A DNA stretch of 22,501 nt from a virus. Position 1 is the first letter of the stretch. Each line of letters begins with the position of its first letter. The position numbers and the translations under genes were made by a program. Positions 7,448-14,938 of this stretch are shown piece after piece. The stretch spans positions 1 through 22,501 of IMG/VR virus record IMGVR_UViG_3300021371_000107. The stretch is one strand, 5' to 3'. The notes beneath the pieces were generated by a model. It worked only from the letters and a program-made list of their open reading frames with translations. It had not been told where the DNA came from and ran no database searches.

Positions 7448-8314
7448 TTATGGTGATCTTATTGCCCAAGTTACTGCATAAACACTTGGGGCATCAATTC
7501 CGTAATACACATCTAAAACATCTCCAGAAGCAATATCAATTGTAGGGCTTTTTAAATGAGCATAACTACTGTTTGACATTCCTGTAGTTTCAAAAAAAGG
7601 ATTTCCGTTGCCATAACTACTAGCATTAAAAGGATTTTTTATTCTTCCACAGCCGGGGGAAGGAGAAGGAGTATTTGAACTTTGTGTTTTAAATCTACTA
7701 GAAGTAGAAGATACATTAGTAGATATATACTGCATGCTTATGCTGGAGCTACTAGAAGTGCTAGTTTTCCAATCAGGGCCGGGGTATTTTCCGGGAACAT
7801 AAACTGCCTTTGTTGATCCATTACTAGCTTTATGTATTATTCCAAATACTTGCAAATCACCGTTATAAGTATTACCACTTGAATTTATCGTAATGCGAAT
7901 ATGTACAACTCTGCTCGTCCCTGCTGTATATTGATCAGCTGTGTGCCTAGCTATCCTAGTGTATGAACTATTTGTAGATTGAGTATTATCGCTGCTGCCA
8001 GTCCCCGAAATAGGGCTATAATAACTACCACTATTAGTTTTAGCAACCGGAAACACTGAAAAATTAACATCTACACCTCCATTACTATACCCACCAAAAG
8101 GAGCGTACTGTTTACCACGAAAGTCAGTCGGAAGTTCAATTGTACTGTTAGCAGTTCTTTTAAATGCAATATCACGAACCTTTGTATCATTTAAAGATAT
8201 TGTAGCATACGAACCCGTACCATCTTGAAATTGTCCATTTATTGATCTATCAGGAGATGTTGAACCACCAAATCCAATGTGACCAGTAAGGGCCATTCTC
8301 CAATTACCTGCCAT
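7448..8314 (-). CDS. Ser/Gly-rich tail fibre-like or receptor-binding protein, 288 residues
   Basis: The ATG at 8312-8314 shares one base with the stop of the 215-residue gene (TAATG), with AGGAGA upstream. Residues 39-50 read ISLNDTKVRDIA and residues 57-69 read STIELPTDFRGKQ. Together these match a motif I recall in many phage tail and fibre proteins, where ISLND..VR is followed by a short stretch ending in DF.GK. The rest is rich in Ser, Gly, Asn, Thr and Tyr, with poly-Ser at about 193-198, and looks all-beta with exposed loops. Only one Cys is seen (PSPGCGRIK, about 220-228). The end, VYAVTWAIRSP, looks like a closing strand. Its position after the fibre gene and its composition suggest a distal adhesin. 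The host target cannot be told. Confidence 0.82.
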   Translation of the reverse strand: MAGNWRMALTGHIGFGGSTSPDRSINGQFQDGTGSYATISLNDTKVRDIAFKRTANSTIELPTDFRGKQYAPFGGYSNGGVDVNFSVFPVAKTNSGSYYSPISGTGSSDNTQSTNSSYTRIARHTADQYTAGTSRVVHIRITINSSGNTYNGDLQVFGIIHKASNGSTKAVYVPGKYPGPDWKTSTSSSSSISMQYISTNVSSTSSRFKTQSSNTPSPSPGCGRIKNPFNASSYGNGNPFFETTGMSNSSYAHLKSPTIDIASGDVLDVYYGIDAPSVYAVTWAIRSP

Positions 8315-8961
8315 TATTCATCTTCTCCTATATTCCAAGGTGCTGTAGTATTCACAAGTGTAGGAGTAACTTTTTCTGTAATTTCTTCAGCTATAAGTCT
8401 TTCTATTTGATCTACTTTAGTAGTATCTCCTTCAACCTCTTCTTCATTTAATTTTGCTTTTACCCACTCTAAACATTTTTCTTTTGTAACACTGTTAAAA
8501 GGAATAAAATCTTCAGCTTCAGCATTAGTATTAAACTGACAAGATCCATATTGCCTACTAGAATGTGTAATGTTTTCAATTATTTCATAATTAGTTGCAG
8601 TCCAATGAATTACTTTACACGCACCTGTAGAAAAATCAGACTCTACGCACTCAATATCCCAAATTGTTAAATCTTTAAGTGGTATTTGCTTCATTCTTTC
8701 TTGTAAGCCAACATAAGATGCAGCTAGACTTTCAGTAGCAGAATTAATATCCGCTACTACATCCATTAAAACTACAATGTTTGCATTAGCTATAGCAGCA
8801 CTAATAGTATCTTTTTCGCTTTCTGTTGCTCTGTTTGCGGCCCTAACTAAAACCTGTGTAGCAATGTTTACTTGTGTATGTAAAGCTAAACGTGCCTCAA
8901 ATAGCAGTCTTTCTGCTTCTATTACTGCTTCTGCTGCTGCTGTTTCTTCTTCTGTAGGCAT
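8314..8961 (-). CDS. Tail fibre-associated protein, two-part, 215 residues
   Basis: The ATG at 8959-8961 lies one base after the stop of the tail fibre gene, and GGAG within the last fibre codons provides the ribosome site. Residues 1-95 are an Ala/Glu-rich helical region likely to form a coiled coil. Residues 98-208 form a separate domain: TIWDIECVE, then VIHWTATNYE, YGSCQFN, FIPFNSVT, WVKAKL, and a closing IAEEITEKVTP with a final APW. From memory, this succession (IHW, YGS, F.P, W.K, IE, PW) is a small domain common beside fibre genes in marine phages. I take it to be part of the fibre or a fibre assembly chaperone. The helical extension may attach it to the fibre. The molecular role is unproven. 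Confidence 0.8.
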   Translation of the reverse strand: MPTEEETAAAEAVIEAERLLFEARLALHTQVNIATQVLVRAANRATESEKDTISAAIANANIVVLMDVVADINSATESLAASYVGLQERMKQIPLKDLTIWDIECVESDFSTGACKVIHWTATNYEIIENITHSSRQYGSCQFNTNAEAEDFIPFNSVTKEKCLEWVKAKLNEEEVEGDTTKVDQIERLIAEEITEKVTPTLVNTTAPWNIGEDE

Positions 8962-8962
8962 A

Positions 8963-11900
8963 TTATTTCTCCATCTTTTTAACTTTAGCTTCTAAACTGC
9001 TTACTTTATCTGTAAGCTCTTTAATTGCTTCAATAAGTAAAGGAGTTATTTTTTCATACATAACTGTTTTGTATCCTTTACCTACTACAGAATCAGCAAT
9101 TATTTCAGGAAGCACTGCTTCAATTTCTTGTGCAGATACACCTACTTCAACTCCTTTAGACTCTACGCCTAAAGAAAGCGCAGTAGTGTTTGGAGTATAG
9201 TAGTAACCGTTTAGCTTAGATACTTTATCTAAAGCACTAGGTATAGTACCCATTAAATTTTTAAGTCTTTCATCAGAATAGTAAGCTGTAATATTACCAG
9301 TAGCTACGATAGACCCGACAACGTGTAAAGCTTGAGTAGGGGCTGTAGTTCCAATACCTACTCGTCCGTTAGACGCACACCTCATGGTTTCCCCAGAACT
9401 GCCTCGTCTAAATGTTATGTTTTGAGATTGACCACCAGAAGAAGCATAAGCGTCTAAAGATGTAACAGTGTTATATACTCCAATTCCAAAAGTTGAGTCA
9501 GAAGTCGCAGTATTTCTAACAGTAAATGTATTTCCTGTAGTAGAGTTTTTTCTTACTACCAAAGCTGGTGTCGATGTAGCTCCACTTTCAATGGTACATC
9601 TTCCACCTGTTGTTGACGTAGTGTTTATGCCTACGCGACCAGTGGAGTCGATACGCATTCGTTCTGTAATTCCACCAGCGGAAGGCGCAGTGTAAAACGC
9701 AAGATAAGAATCTAAAGCGGTTGACTGCCTAACGCTCTGTATTCTTGATACAGAGTCTGTGCCGTCATAGAAGTTGATAACACCGTGAATCTGGTCGTTG
9801 GCATTAGTGCCGTAGTTGCCTAGTTGTAGTGTAGAATAATCAGTACTGGCTGCGCCTTTGAGTGCAAGCGTTGTCCTGCCGCTACCAAAGTCCTGCATAA
9901 TGGCTGTAGTCCCTATGCCCACGTTTCCAGAGGAGTCGATTAACATACGGTTAGAATTTGCTACAGCATCCCAAAAGTAGAGGTTTTGTCCTGAGTTTGC
10001 TATTTGAAATTCACCAGTATCAGTGTCTTCTAAAGACAATAGAGGCTGTGTTCCTGAAATCTGTAGAACTTGGTTAGAACTTCCCCAATCTGTAGCACTA
10101 GGCGAACTAGTACCTATGCCCACGTTGCCAGACTGGTCAATATTAAAAACGTCAGACGAAGTAGCGTCATTTCTTATTGTAAAGTTAGCATTACTGTCCC
10201 ATCGAATACGAGTAGCGTTACCATCAGCTGACTCCATAAACAGATTTGCACCACCACCAGTCGATGTTAATTTAGCCGAACCAGTTGCACTTGATACGTG
10301 TAAATCGTTGCTAGGAGATGTTGTTCCTACACCCACGCGATTGTTTGTTGAGTCAACGTAGAGGGTGTCGGTGTCTACTGTCAATCCTGCAAAGGTAGGG
10401 CTGTCTGTAGTGGCTACGCCCTGATTCAATGCCTTAACAGATGCCTCGCTAGTCAACTCGCTGTCCATCACTGCGCCAGCGGCTGTGACGTTAGCTGTGT
10501 CTGTTACATCTGCACTAGCTTCAATACCGTCAAGCTTAGTACCATCAGCAGCTACATCACGGCCATCAACTGTGCCTCCTGCTACTATATTACCAGACAC
10601 ATCTAAAACACCGTTTACATCAACTGTCGTAGCAGCTATCTGTACTTCTGTATCCGCAACAATATCAAGTTGTCCGTCTGCACTAGAATTAATGTATAAT
10701 CCTGTATCTCTAAATTGTATTTTAGTATCTGTAGTTACAGTGTTTCCAAAACCTAAAGTTTCTTGTAAAGTTTCTTCTCCTCCAGAAGCAGTGCTTGCAA
10801 TTGTTCCATCAGCAGCGATAGTAATGTTAGAACCCGCTGTTAAAGCAGCTACAACATTAGTTGTATCTGTAACATCTGCCGAAGCTTCGATAGCATTTAG
10901 CTTAGAGTGGTCAGCATCAGTAAACACATTAGAATCTGTTGCAGCTTCAACCGCTGCACGAATTTCTGCGTCTGTTTGGTCAGCAGTTGCGTTTGCTTCA
11001 ATGCCGTCTAGTTTAGTATGGTCAGCATCAGTAAATGCGTTAGTGTCTGCATTGCTTTCGTAAGCAGTTTTAATTTCAGCGGCTGTCTGGTCTGCTGTAG
11101 CTCCTGATTCAATTGCATTAAGTTTGCTATGATCAGCGTCTGTAAAAACATTTGAATCTGTAGCACTTTCAACTAGCGTTCTAATTTCTGCTGCTGTTTG
11201 ATCTGCGGTAGCAGAAGCTTCTATTCCGTCTAGTTTAGTACCATCAGCAGCTACGTCACGCCCGTCAATAGTACCATCAGTAGTTAAGTTACCTGAAATT
11301 ATAGGAGTAGTAAGAGTTTTATTAGTAAGTGTTTGAGTGTCTGTAAGAGTAGCTACAGTGCTATCAATTGCTACAGTAAGAGTATTAGTAGCTCCAGAGG
11401 TGTCAATACCTGTACCACCCGCTACTGTTAAAGTTTCTGAGTCTAAATCAATATTTAAAGCACCACCTGAATCTCCTTGAAAATCCAAGTCTTGTGCTGT
11501 TACTTGAGCATCTACATAAGTTTTTACAGCTTTAGCAGAAGGAAGTGTGTCGTCAGAGCTTGACACACTAGAAATATCAGTATCTAATACACCTGACTTT
11601 AAATTATCAACTTCGAGGTTTTGAATAGTGTTATTATCAGCATCAATAGTTTTATTAGTAAGTGTTTGTGTTCCAGTAAGTGTTGTAACTGTACCGTCAA
11701 TAGAAAGAGTTACACCGTTACCAGACGCAGTAGAAGTAATTCCTGTTCCTCCTAAAATGCTTAGAGTTTCAGAATCTAAATCAATTGCAATGACAGTTGT
11801 ACCATCAGTAAGATCAAGATCTTGGGCAGTAACTTGAGCATCTACATAAGCTTTAATAGATTGTTGCGTAGCTAAAGCAGTATCAGAATCAGAAGACATG

Positions 11901-12334
11901 TTATCTTCATTAAGAATAGTAGTTACAGTTGATCCTGAAGTAAGGACTAAAGCATCAATATTAGCAGTTCCGTTTAAAAATAAATCTTTAAACTGAACAC
12001 TAGAGCTACCTAAATCGACATCATTGTCAGTTACAGGAACTACTGCACCGTCTTCAACTCTAACTTGTTCTGTTGCAGTTCCACTTACTTCAATAAAAAA
12101 ACCAACACGGTTATTAGCTGTATCTACAACAATTTTATTTAGAAAGTCTTGGTCGCCTATTGTATGAATATTGCCACCCTGACCCGCAGAACCATCATGT
12201 TGATGTCCTGTTGTTCCAGAAGTTGTGTATGAAAATGCGCTTACAATTTGATTGTATTCATTATTAAACAGACCCGCAGTAATTGTATCTCCGTCTGTTA
12301 ATGTGCTTTGTCTTGTATAGCTAGTACCTGCCAT
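8963..12334 (-). CDS. Tail fibre with C-terminal S74 intramolecular chaperone, 1123 residues
   Basis: The ATG at 12332-12334 is preceded by AGGAG placed over the last codons and stop of the nozzle gene. Residues 1-110 are probably the virion-binding head (GHQHDGSAG at 43-51). Residues 159-341 hold two copies of a block with YVDAQVTAQDLD, IDLDSETL and TQTLTNKT. Residues 354-498 carry 37-residue repeats (FTDADHSKLNAIE, ATADQTAAEI), and DGRDVAADGTKLDGIEAS occurs at 357-374 and again at 590-607. From 664 to 1005 there are five beta-turn units of the VGIGTTSP type. Residues 1018-1123 are the chaperone-of-endosialidase domain: SDERLK at 1020-1025 with the expected autocleavage Ser1020 and Asp1021, then VSAQEIEAVLPE, YEKITPLLIEAIKEL and a terminal coiled coil. 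In this family the chaperone trimerises the fibre and then cuts itself off. The middle third is GC-richer than the rest. Confidence 0.93.
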   Translation of the reverse strand: MAGTSYTRQSTLTDGDTITAGLFNNEYNQIVSAFSYTTSGTTGHQHDGSAGQGGNIHTIGDQDFLNKIVVDTANNRVGFFIEVSGTATEQVRVEDGAVVPVTDNDVDLGSSSVQFKDLFLNGTANIDALVLTSGSTVTTILNEDNMSSDSDTALATQQSIKAYVDAQVTAQDLDLTDGTTVIAIDLDSETLSILGGTGITSTASGNGVTLSIDGTVTTLTGTQTLTNKTIDADNNTIQNLEVDNLKSGVLDTDISSVSSSDDTLPSAKAVKTYVDAQVTAQDLDFQGDSGGALNIDLDSETLTVAGGTGIDTSGATNTLTVAIDSTVATLTDTQTLTNKTLTTPIISGNLTTDGTIDGRDVAADGTKLDGIEASATADQTAAEIRTLVESATDSNVFTDADHSKLNAIESGATADQTAAEIKTAYESNADTNAFTDADHTKLDGIEANATADQTDAEIRAAVEAATDSNVFTDADHSKLNAIEASADVTDTTNVVAALTAGSNITIAADGTIASTASGGEETLQETLGFGNTVTTDTKIQFRDTGLYINSSADGQLDIVADTEVQIAATTVDVNGVLDVSGNIVAGGTVDGRDVAADGTKLDGIEASADVTDTANVTAAGAVMDSELTSEASVKALNQGVATTDSPTFAGLTVDTDTLYVDSTNNRVGVGTTSPSNDLHVSSATGSAKLTSTGGGANLFMESADGNATRIRWDSNANFTIRNDATSSDVFNIDQSGNVGIGTSSPSATDWGSSNQVLQISGTQPLLSLEDTDTGEFQIANSGQNLYFWDAVANSNRMLIDSSGNVGIGTTAIMQDFGSGRTTLALKGAASTDYSTLQLGNYGTNANDQIHGVINFYDGTDSVSRIQSVRQSTALDSYLAFYTAPSAGGITERMRIDSTGRVGINTTSTTGGRCTIESGATSTPALVVRKNSTTGNTFTVRNTATSDSTFGIGVYNTVTSLDAYASSGGQSQNITFRRGSSGETMRCASNGRVGIGTTAPTQALHVVGSIVATGNITAYYSDERLKNLMGTIPSALDKVSKLNGYYYTPNTTALSLGVESKGVEVGVSAQEIEAVLPEIIADSVVGKGYKTVMYEKITPLLIEAIKELTDKVSSLEAKVKKMEK
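10841..11272 (-). repeat. 37-residue (111-base) repeats in the tail fibre gene
   Basis: Four consecutive units start near residues 354, 389, 426 and 463 of the fibre protein, each built around (A/T)DADH(S/T)KL(N/D)(A/G)IE or its DGTKLDGIE variant followed by ATADQT.AEI. The second, third and fourth are exactly 37 residues apart. Bases differ between copies, mostly at third codon positions. Confidence 0.85.
11312..11860 (-). repeat. Duplicated 72-residue block in the tail fibre gene
   Basis: Residues 159-230 and 269-341 align over their whole length. They share YVDAQVTAQDLD, IDLDSETL, GGTGI, TV.TLT.TQTLTNKT and differ by one inserted residue. The offset is 110 residues (about 330 bases). This looks like an internal duplication of a shaft module. 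Confidence 0.8.
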
Positions 12335-12338
12335 TTGG

Positions 12339-13940
12339 TTATCTCCTACCCGCTGGAACGTAATTAATATATAAACCGTTTATTGAATAAGGTGCTTTTT
12401 TATCTAGACTACTAATTCTAAAACTAGCAGCGTGTCCACTACCTTCGATTGCTTGTCTTACCATTGGATCATTACTAGCTCCAAAGACTGCTGTGCCAAA
12501 TATAGAAGAACCAAAAGTGGCTGGCAAAGGTATTGTAGCTAAGTTATAATCGGCTGGTTGAGGAATATTAGGATCTTCATAATCATATCTAACTCTTAAA
12601 GAAGGGCTTACTTCACCTTCAGGAGATACAGAAATTTTAACATAGTGCATTGTTTTTCTTGTACCTACATCACCAAAATCAAAATTAGGTGTAATGTATT
12701 GAGCATCTATATTTTGTGTTGATCCTGAAGATATAAAAGAGTTTCCAATGTCGTGATTATAAATATATCCGTCTTTATCCCCATGATATATTTGTTCTAT
12801 GTTTTCTTCATCAAAACCACTATCAAGTCCTAAAGCTTGAATACCTTTTGTTTCAGAAAATTCAAAACCGTTTGCTGTTAAAGTTCCTATAATTCCTTTA
12901 GCATCTGCTATATTTCCTGTAGCTGGAGAATAAAACAAACGATATTGTGATTTTTTTCTTAACACTGCACTTGAGATTACGTGCGTATCTATTAATGTTG
13001 CTAAATTTGAAATAAGCTCTTGTACTTGTCTACTTACAGACCCTAATTCAATATCTCCAATTCTTGCAGTACCCGCAACTGAACGAATACCATCAGGACT
13101 TAAAAATACTAAGTCACCACCAATTTCTTGAATACTGTGAGAACTTAAACAACCTACATTTTTAGTTACTGGAACTATTGCAATATTAGAAGAGTCATTA
13201 ATATTAATAAGTTTATGGATGCTGTTTTTACAAAAAATCATTAAGTCATTACGAAAACTTTTAATCCCGACTACTTGATCACTTAATTGTATACTTCCTG
13301 CACCCGTACCATGAAAGTTGTCTGGTTCAAAATTATGACTATAAAAAATAGTATTTTTAAAGTCTGAAGCCCCTGCAACTACTAAATGATGGTCGTGTAT
13401 TGCACAAACATCAGGAGCAGAATTATTACTAACAGTTATTTCTTCAGCAAAAAAAGTACGAGTATTTAAATCTCCCGTACCTGTCATATAAAAATAATAA
13501 GGCTTATTTGAACCGTCACAAATAATTAATGCGCCATAATCTGTATTACCTTCAAACACTGCAAAAGATGTTTGTTGTTGTCCTGATCTAGTTAAAATAC
13601 TTCGCCCAGTAAACGTAGCATAATCATCTCCGCTACTGTGTACACCAGACCTATTAATTTGTAACCAACTGTTGCCATCAATACTAAAAAATATATCTGT
13701 TCCAGAACAAACAACTATACCGTCTGCATATACTTGAATACCTAAAACTCTATTGCTACCGTTAGGTCGTGTAGAACCAAAAGCTGTAAAACCATTGATT
13801 CGTCTATAACCACCGTCAGGGTCTACTTCAAAGTTTTGTAACTTTGTAGCAAGCCCCGGCTGTGCAAGCATTTCAAGCTGGTTAAGATTAGTATTTAATC
13901 CACCTTTACAAGAAATACCAAAAGGTTGTGAAGCTGCCAT
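12339..13940 (-). CDS. Tail nozzle / DNA-stabilising tail protein, 533 residues
   Basis: The ATG at 13938-13940 is two bases after the stop of the preceding tail gene, so translation is probably coupled; no strong ribosome site is visible. The N-terminus, ISCKGGLNTNLNQLEMLAQPG (about 9-29), leads into NFEVDPDGGYRRINGFTAFG. From memory this is typical of the nozzle or packaged-DNA stabilisation proteins (P22 gp10-like) of marine podoviruses. The body is beta-rich with recurring blade-like segments (IFFSIDGNSW, YYFYMTGTG, IFYSHNFEPDNFHG, LVFLSPDGIRSVAG), as expected for the propeller of a tail nozzle. The C-terminus ends in the strand-rich INGLYINYVPAGRR. It would plug or extend the portal channel below the adaptor ring and carry the fibres encoded next. 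Confident for a tail nozzle role, less so for the exact family. Confidence 0.87.
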   Translation of the reverse strand: MAASQPFGISCKGGLNTNLNQLEMLAQPGLATKLQNFEVDPDGGYRRINGFTAFGSTRPNGSNRVLGIQVYADGIVVCSGTDIFFSIDGNSWLQINRSGVHSSGDDYATFTGRSILTRSGQQQTSFAVFEGNTDYGALIICDGSNKPYYFYMTGTGDLNTRTFFAEEITVSNNSAPDVCAIHDHHLVVAGASDFKNTIFYSHNFEPDNFHGTGAGSIQLSDQVVGIKSFRNDLMIFCKNSIHKLININDSSNIAIVPVTKNVGCLSSHSIQEIGGDLVFLSPDGIRSVAGTARIGDIELGSVSRQVQELISNLATLIDTHVISSAVLRKKSQYRLFYSPATGNIADAKGIIGTLTANGFEFSETKGIQALGLDSGFDEENIEQIYHGDKDGYIYNHDIGNSFISSGSTQNIDAQYITPNFDFGDVGTRKTMHYVKISVSPEGEVSPSLRVRYDYEDPNIPQPADYNLATIPLPATFGSSIFGTAVFGASNDPMVRQAIEGSGHAASFRISSLDKKAPYSINGLYINYVPAGRR

Positions 13941-13942
13941 AC

Positions 13943-14713
13943 TTATACAAATCTCATTCGGTCATCTTTCATATACGTAGGAGTAGGCTCTAACAAGTTA
14001 GAACGCATACTACGTAATCCTTTTTTATAATCATCTAATGCAAAAGCTGCTGCTTGTGGGTTGTCTTTAAACTGCCAAATATAATATCTAGCTCGTGCTT
14101 GAAGAACAGAGCTATATACTTCAGGAAATACTAAAGTATCTGTAGGATTAACAAGTTTTGTAGGCAGACTCCAAGCATAAAACCAAACACGATAAACTTT
14201 ATCTGGTATAGGACTAAGCCCAAACTTTCTAGAATCTGGGCTTCTTGTTACTGCATTAGGAATACCATAGCTTTGAGTATCTGCATCATCTAAGTTTTCA
14301 GCTACTCTTCTATAGTCTTTAAATTCTTCTGTAGTGATATAACGTAAGTTAGATCCATCATAGGGTGCTGTTTCACCGCTAACGCCAACAGTTGTAATAT
14401 AAAAGTTATCCCAATCTATTGAACCATAATCTGTAGTAATGCTAGAGCTTGTGGGTTTTAATTCATAGTATCTTTGTCCTGCCACTGTTTCAACATAGAC
14501 ATTACCATACATAGGATCTACTTCACCACTTTCATTTACAGCTAAATAAGGCCACTGTGGTTCTTCATTAATTATATCAAAGTACGCACGATTTATAGAA
14601 TCTTTAACGTGTTGCTGAACACCAATAGCTGTAGAAAAATTACCCGCAGTTAAAGGTACTTCGTTTAACTCACGTAAAAGTTCATTTGTTAAATCTAAAT
14701 AGCTTGTTGACAT
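13943..14713 (-). CDS. Head-tail adaptor / tail tube protein A-like, 256 residues
   Basis: The ATG at 14711-14713 comes two bases after the stop of the 55-residue gene, with AAAGG further upstream than usual, suggesting coupled translation. The N-terminus, SYLDLTNELLRELNEVPLT, is followed by a helical part with QQHVKDSINRAYFDI and WPYL. A central beta region contains YYELKP and TEEFKDYRR, and the C-terminal helical part has YSSVLQARARYYIWQFKDNPQAA and LDDYKKGLRSMRSNL. The length and the helical pattern match the ring protein that joins portal and nozzle in podoviruses (T7 gp11 or P22 gp4 type). Its place between capsid and nozzle genes supports this. Function is assigned by family resemblance and position. 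Confidence 0.86.
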   Translation of the reverse strand: MSTSYLDLTNELLRELNEVPLTAGNFSTAIGVQQHVKDSINRAYFDIINEEPQWPYLAVNESGEVDPMYGNVYVETVAGQRYYELKPTSSSITTDYGSIDWDNFYITTVGVSGETAPYDGSNLRYITTEEFKDYRRVAENLDDADTQSYGIPNAVTRSPDSRKFGLSPIPDKVYRVWFYAWSLPTKLVNPTDTLVFPEVYSSVLQARARYYIWQFKDNPQAAAFALDDYKKGLRSMRSNLLEPTPTYMKDDRMRFV

Positions 14714-14715
14714 AA

Positions 14716-14883
14716 TTAATGTGCCTTTGATTTAGTTTTATCTTTTCTAAAGATAGCATCGTAGTTATCTTCATATTTTTTCTTATTTTCTGTTTTGTAC
14801 CAACTTCCTGTATCGCCTAAAATTTTCCCAGTTTTTTTGCCTTTAATCATTATAGGCTTTGCATTACTTCCAACTTGAGGCAT
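14716..14883 (-). CDS. Small basic protein between capsid and adaptor, 55 residues
   Basis: Translated directly from the minus strand. The ATG at 14881-14883 has a strong AAGGAG about 6 bases upstream, and the frame is open to TAA at 14716-14718, two bases before the next gene. The product starts MPQVGSNAKPIMIKGKKTGK, contains LGDTGSWYKTENKKKYEDNY, and ends in a Lys-rich tail. It is strongly basic and has no membrane segment. The strong ribosome site, full use of the gap between capsid and adaptor genes and the tight junction support a real gene. It stands just after a hairpin terminator, so it would be made from read-through or from an unseen promoter. The role is unknown; a minor head or tail-completion protein is one possibility. 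Confidence 0.8.
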   Translation of the reverse strand: MPQVGSNAKPIMIKGKKTGKILGDTGSWYKTENKKKYEDNYDAIFRKDKTKSKAH

Positions 14884-14895
14884 CTTTTTCTCCTT

Positions 14896-14923
14896 AAAAA
14901 GTGCGGGGGCTTTTACACCCCCG
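14896..14923 (-). terminator. Hairpin terminator after the major capsid gene
   Basis: On the minus strand, CGGGGG (from 14923) and CCCCCG (to 14904) form a 6 bp all-GC stem with an 8-base loop, TGTAAAAG. After a CAC spacer comes a run of five T (complement of 14896-14900). It begins 16 bases after the capsid stop. The short stem and short T run suggest partial termination, which would lower transcription of the tail genes relative to the capsid gene. Confidence 0.65.
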
Positions 14924-14938
14924 ACTTTAATTTACTGC

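Noticed and set aside
10485-11063. A 192-codon open frame on the plus strand within the fibre gene
   Set aside because: It mirrors the repeats of the tail fibre gene, is Ser/Val/Ala-rich with internal repeats, and has no neighbouring gene on that strand.
10841-11272. Regularly spaced repeats that could suggest a CRISPR array
   Set aside because: The period is 111 bases, the copies differ mainly at third codon positions, and the reading frame is intact. They are protein repeats in a fibre.
7448-12334. A diversity-generating retroelement acting on the fibre genes
   Set aside because: No reverse transcriptase gene and no template-variable repeat pair is visible in the window.
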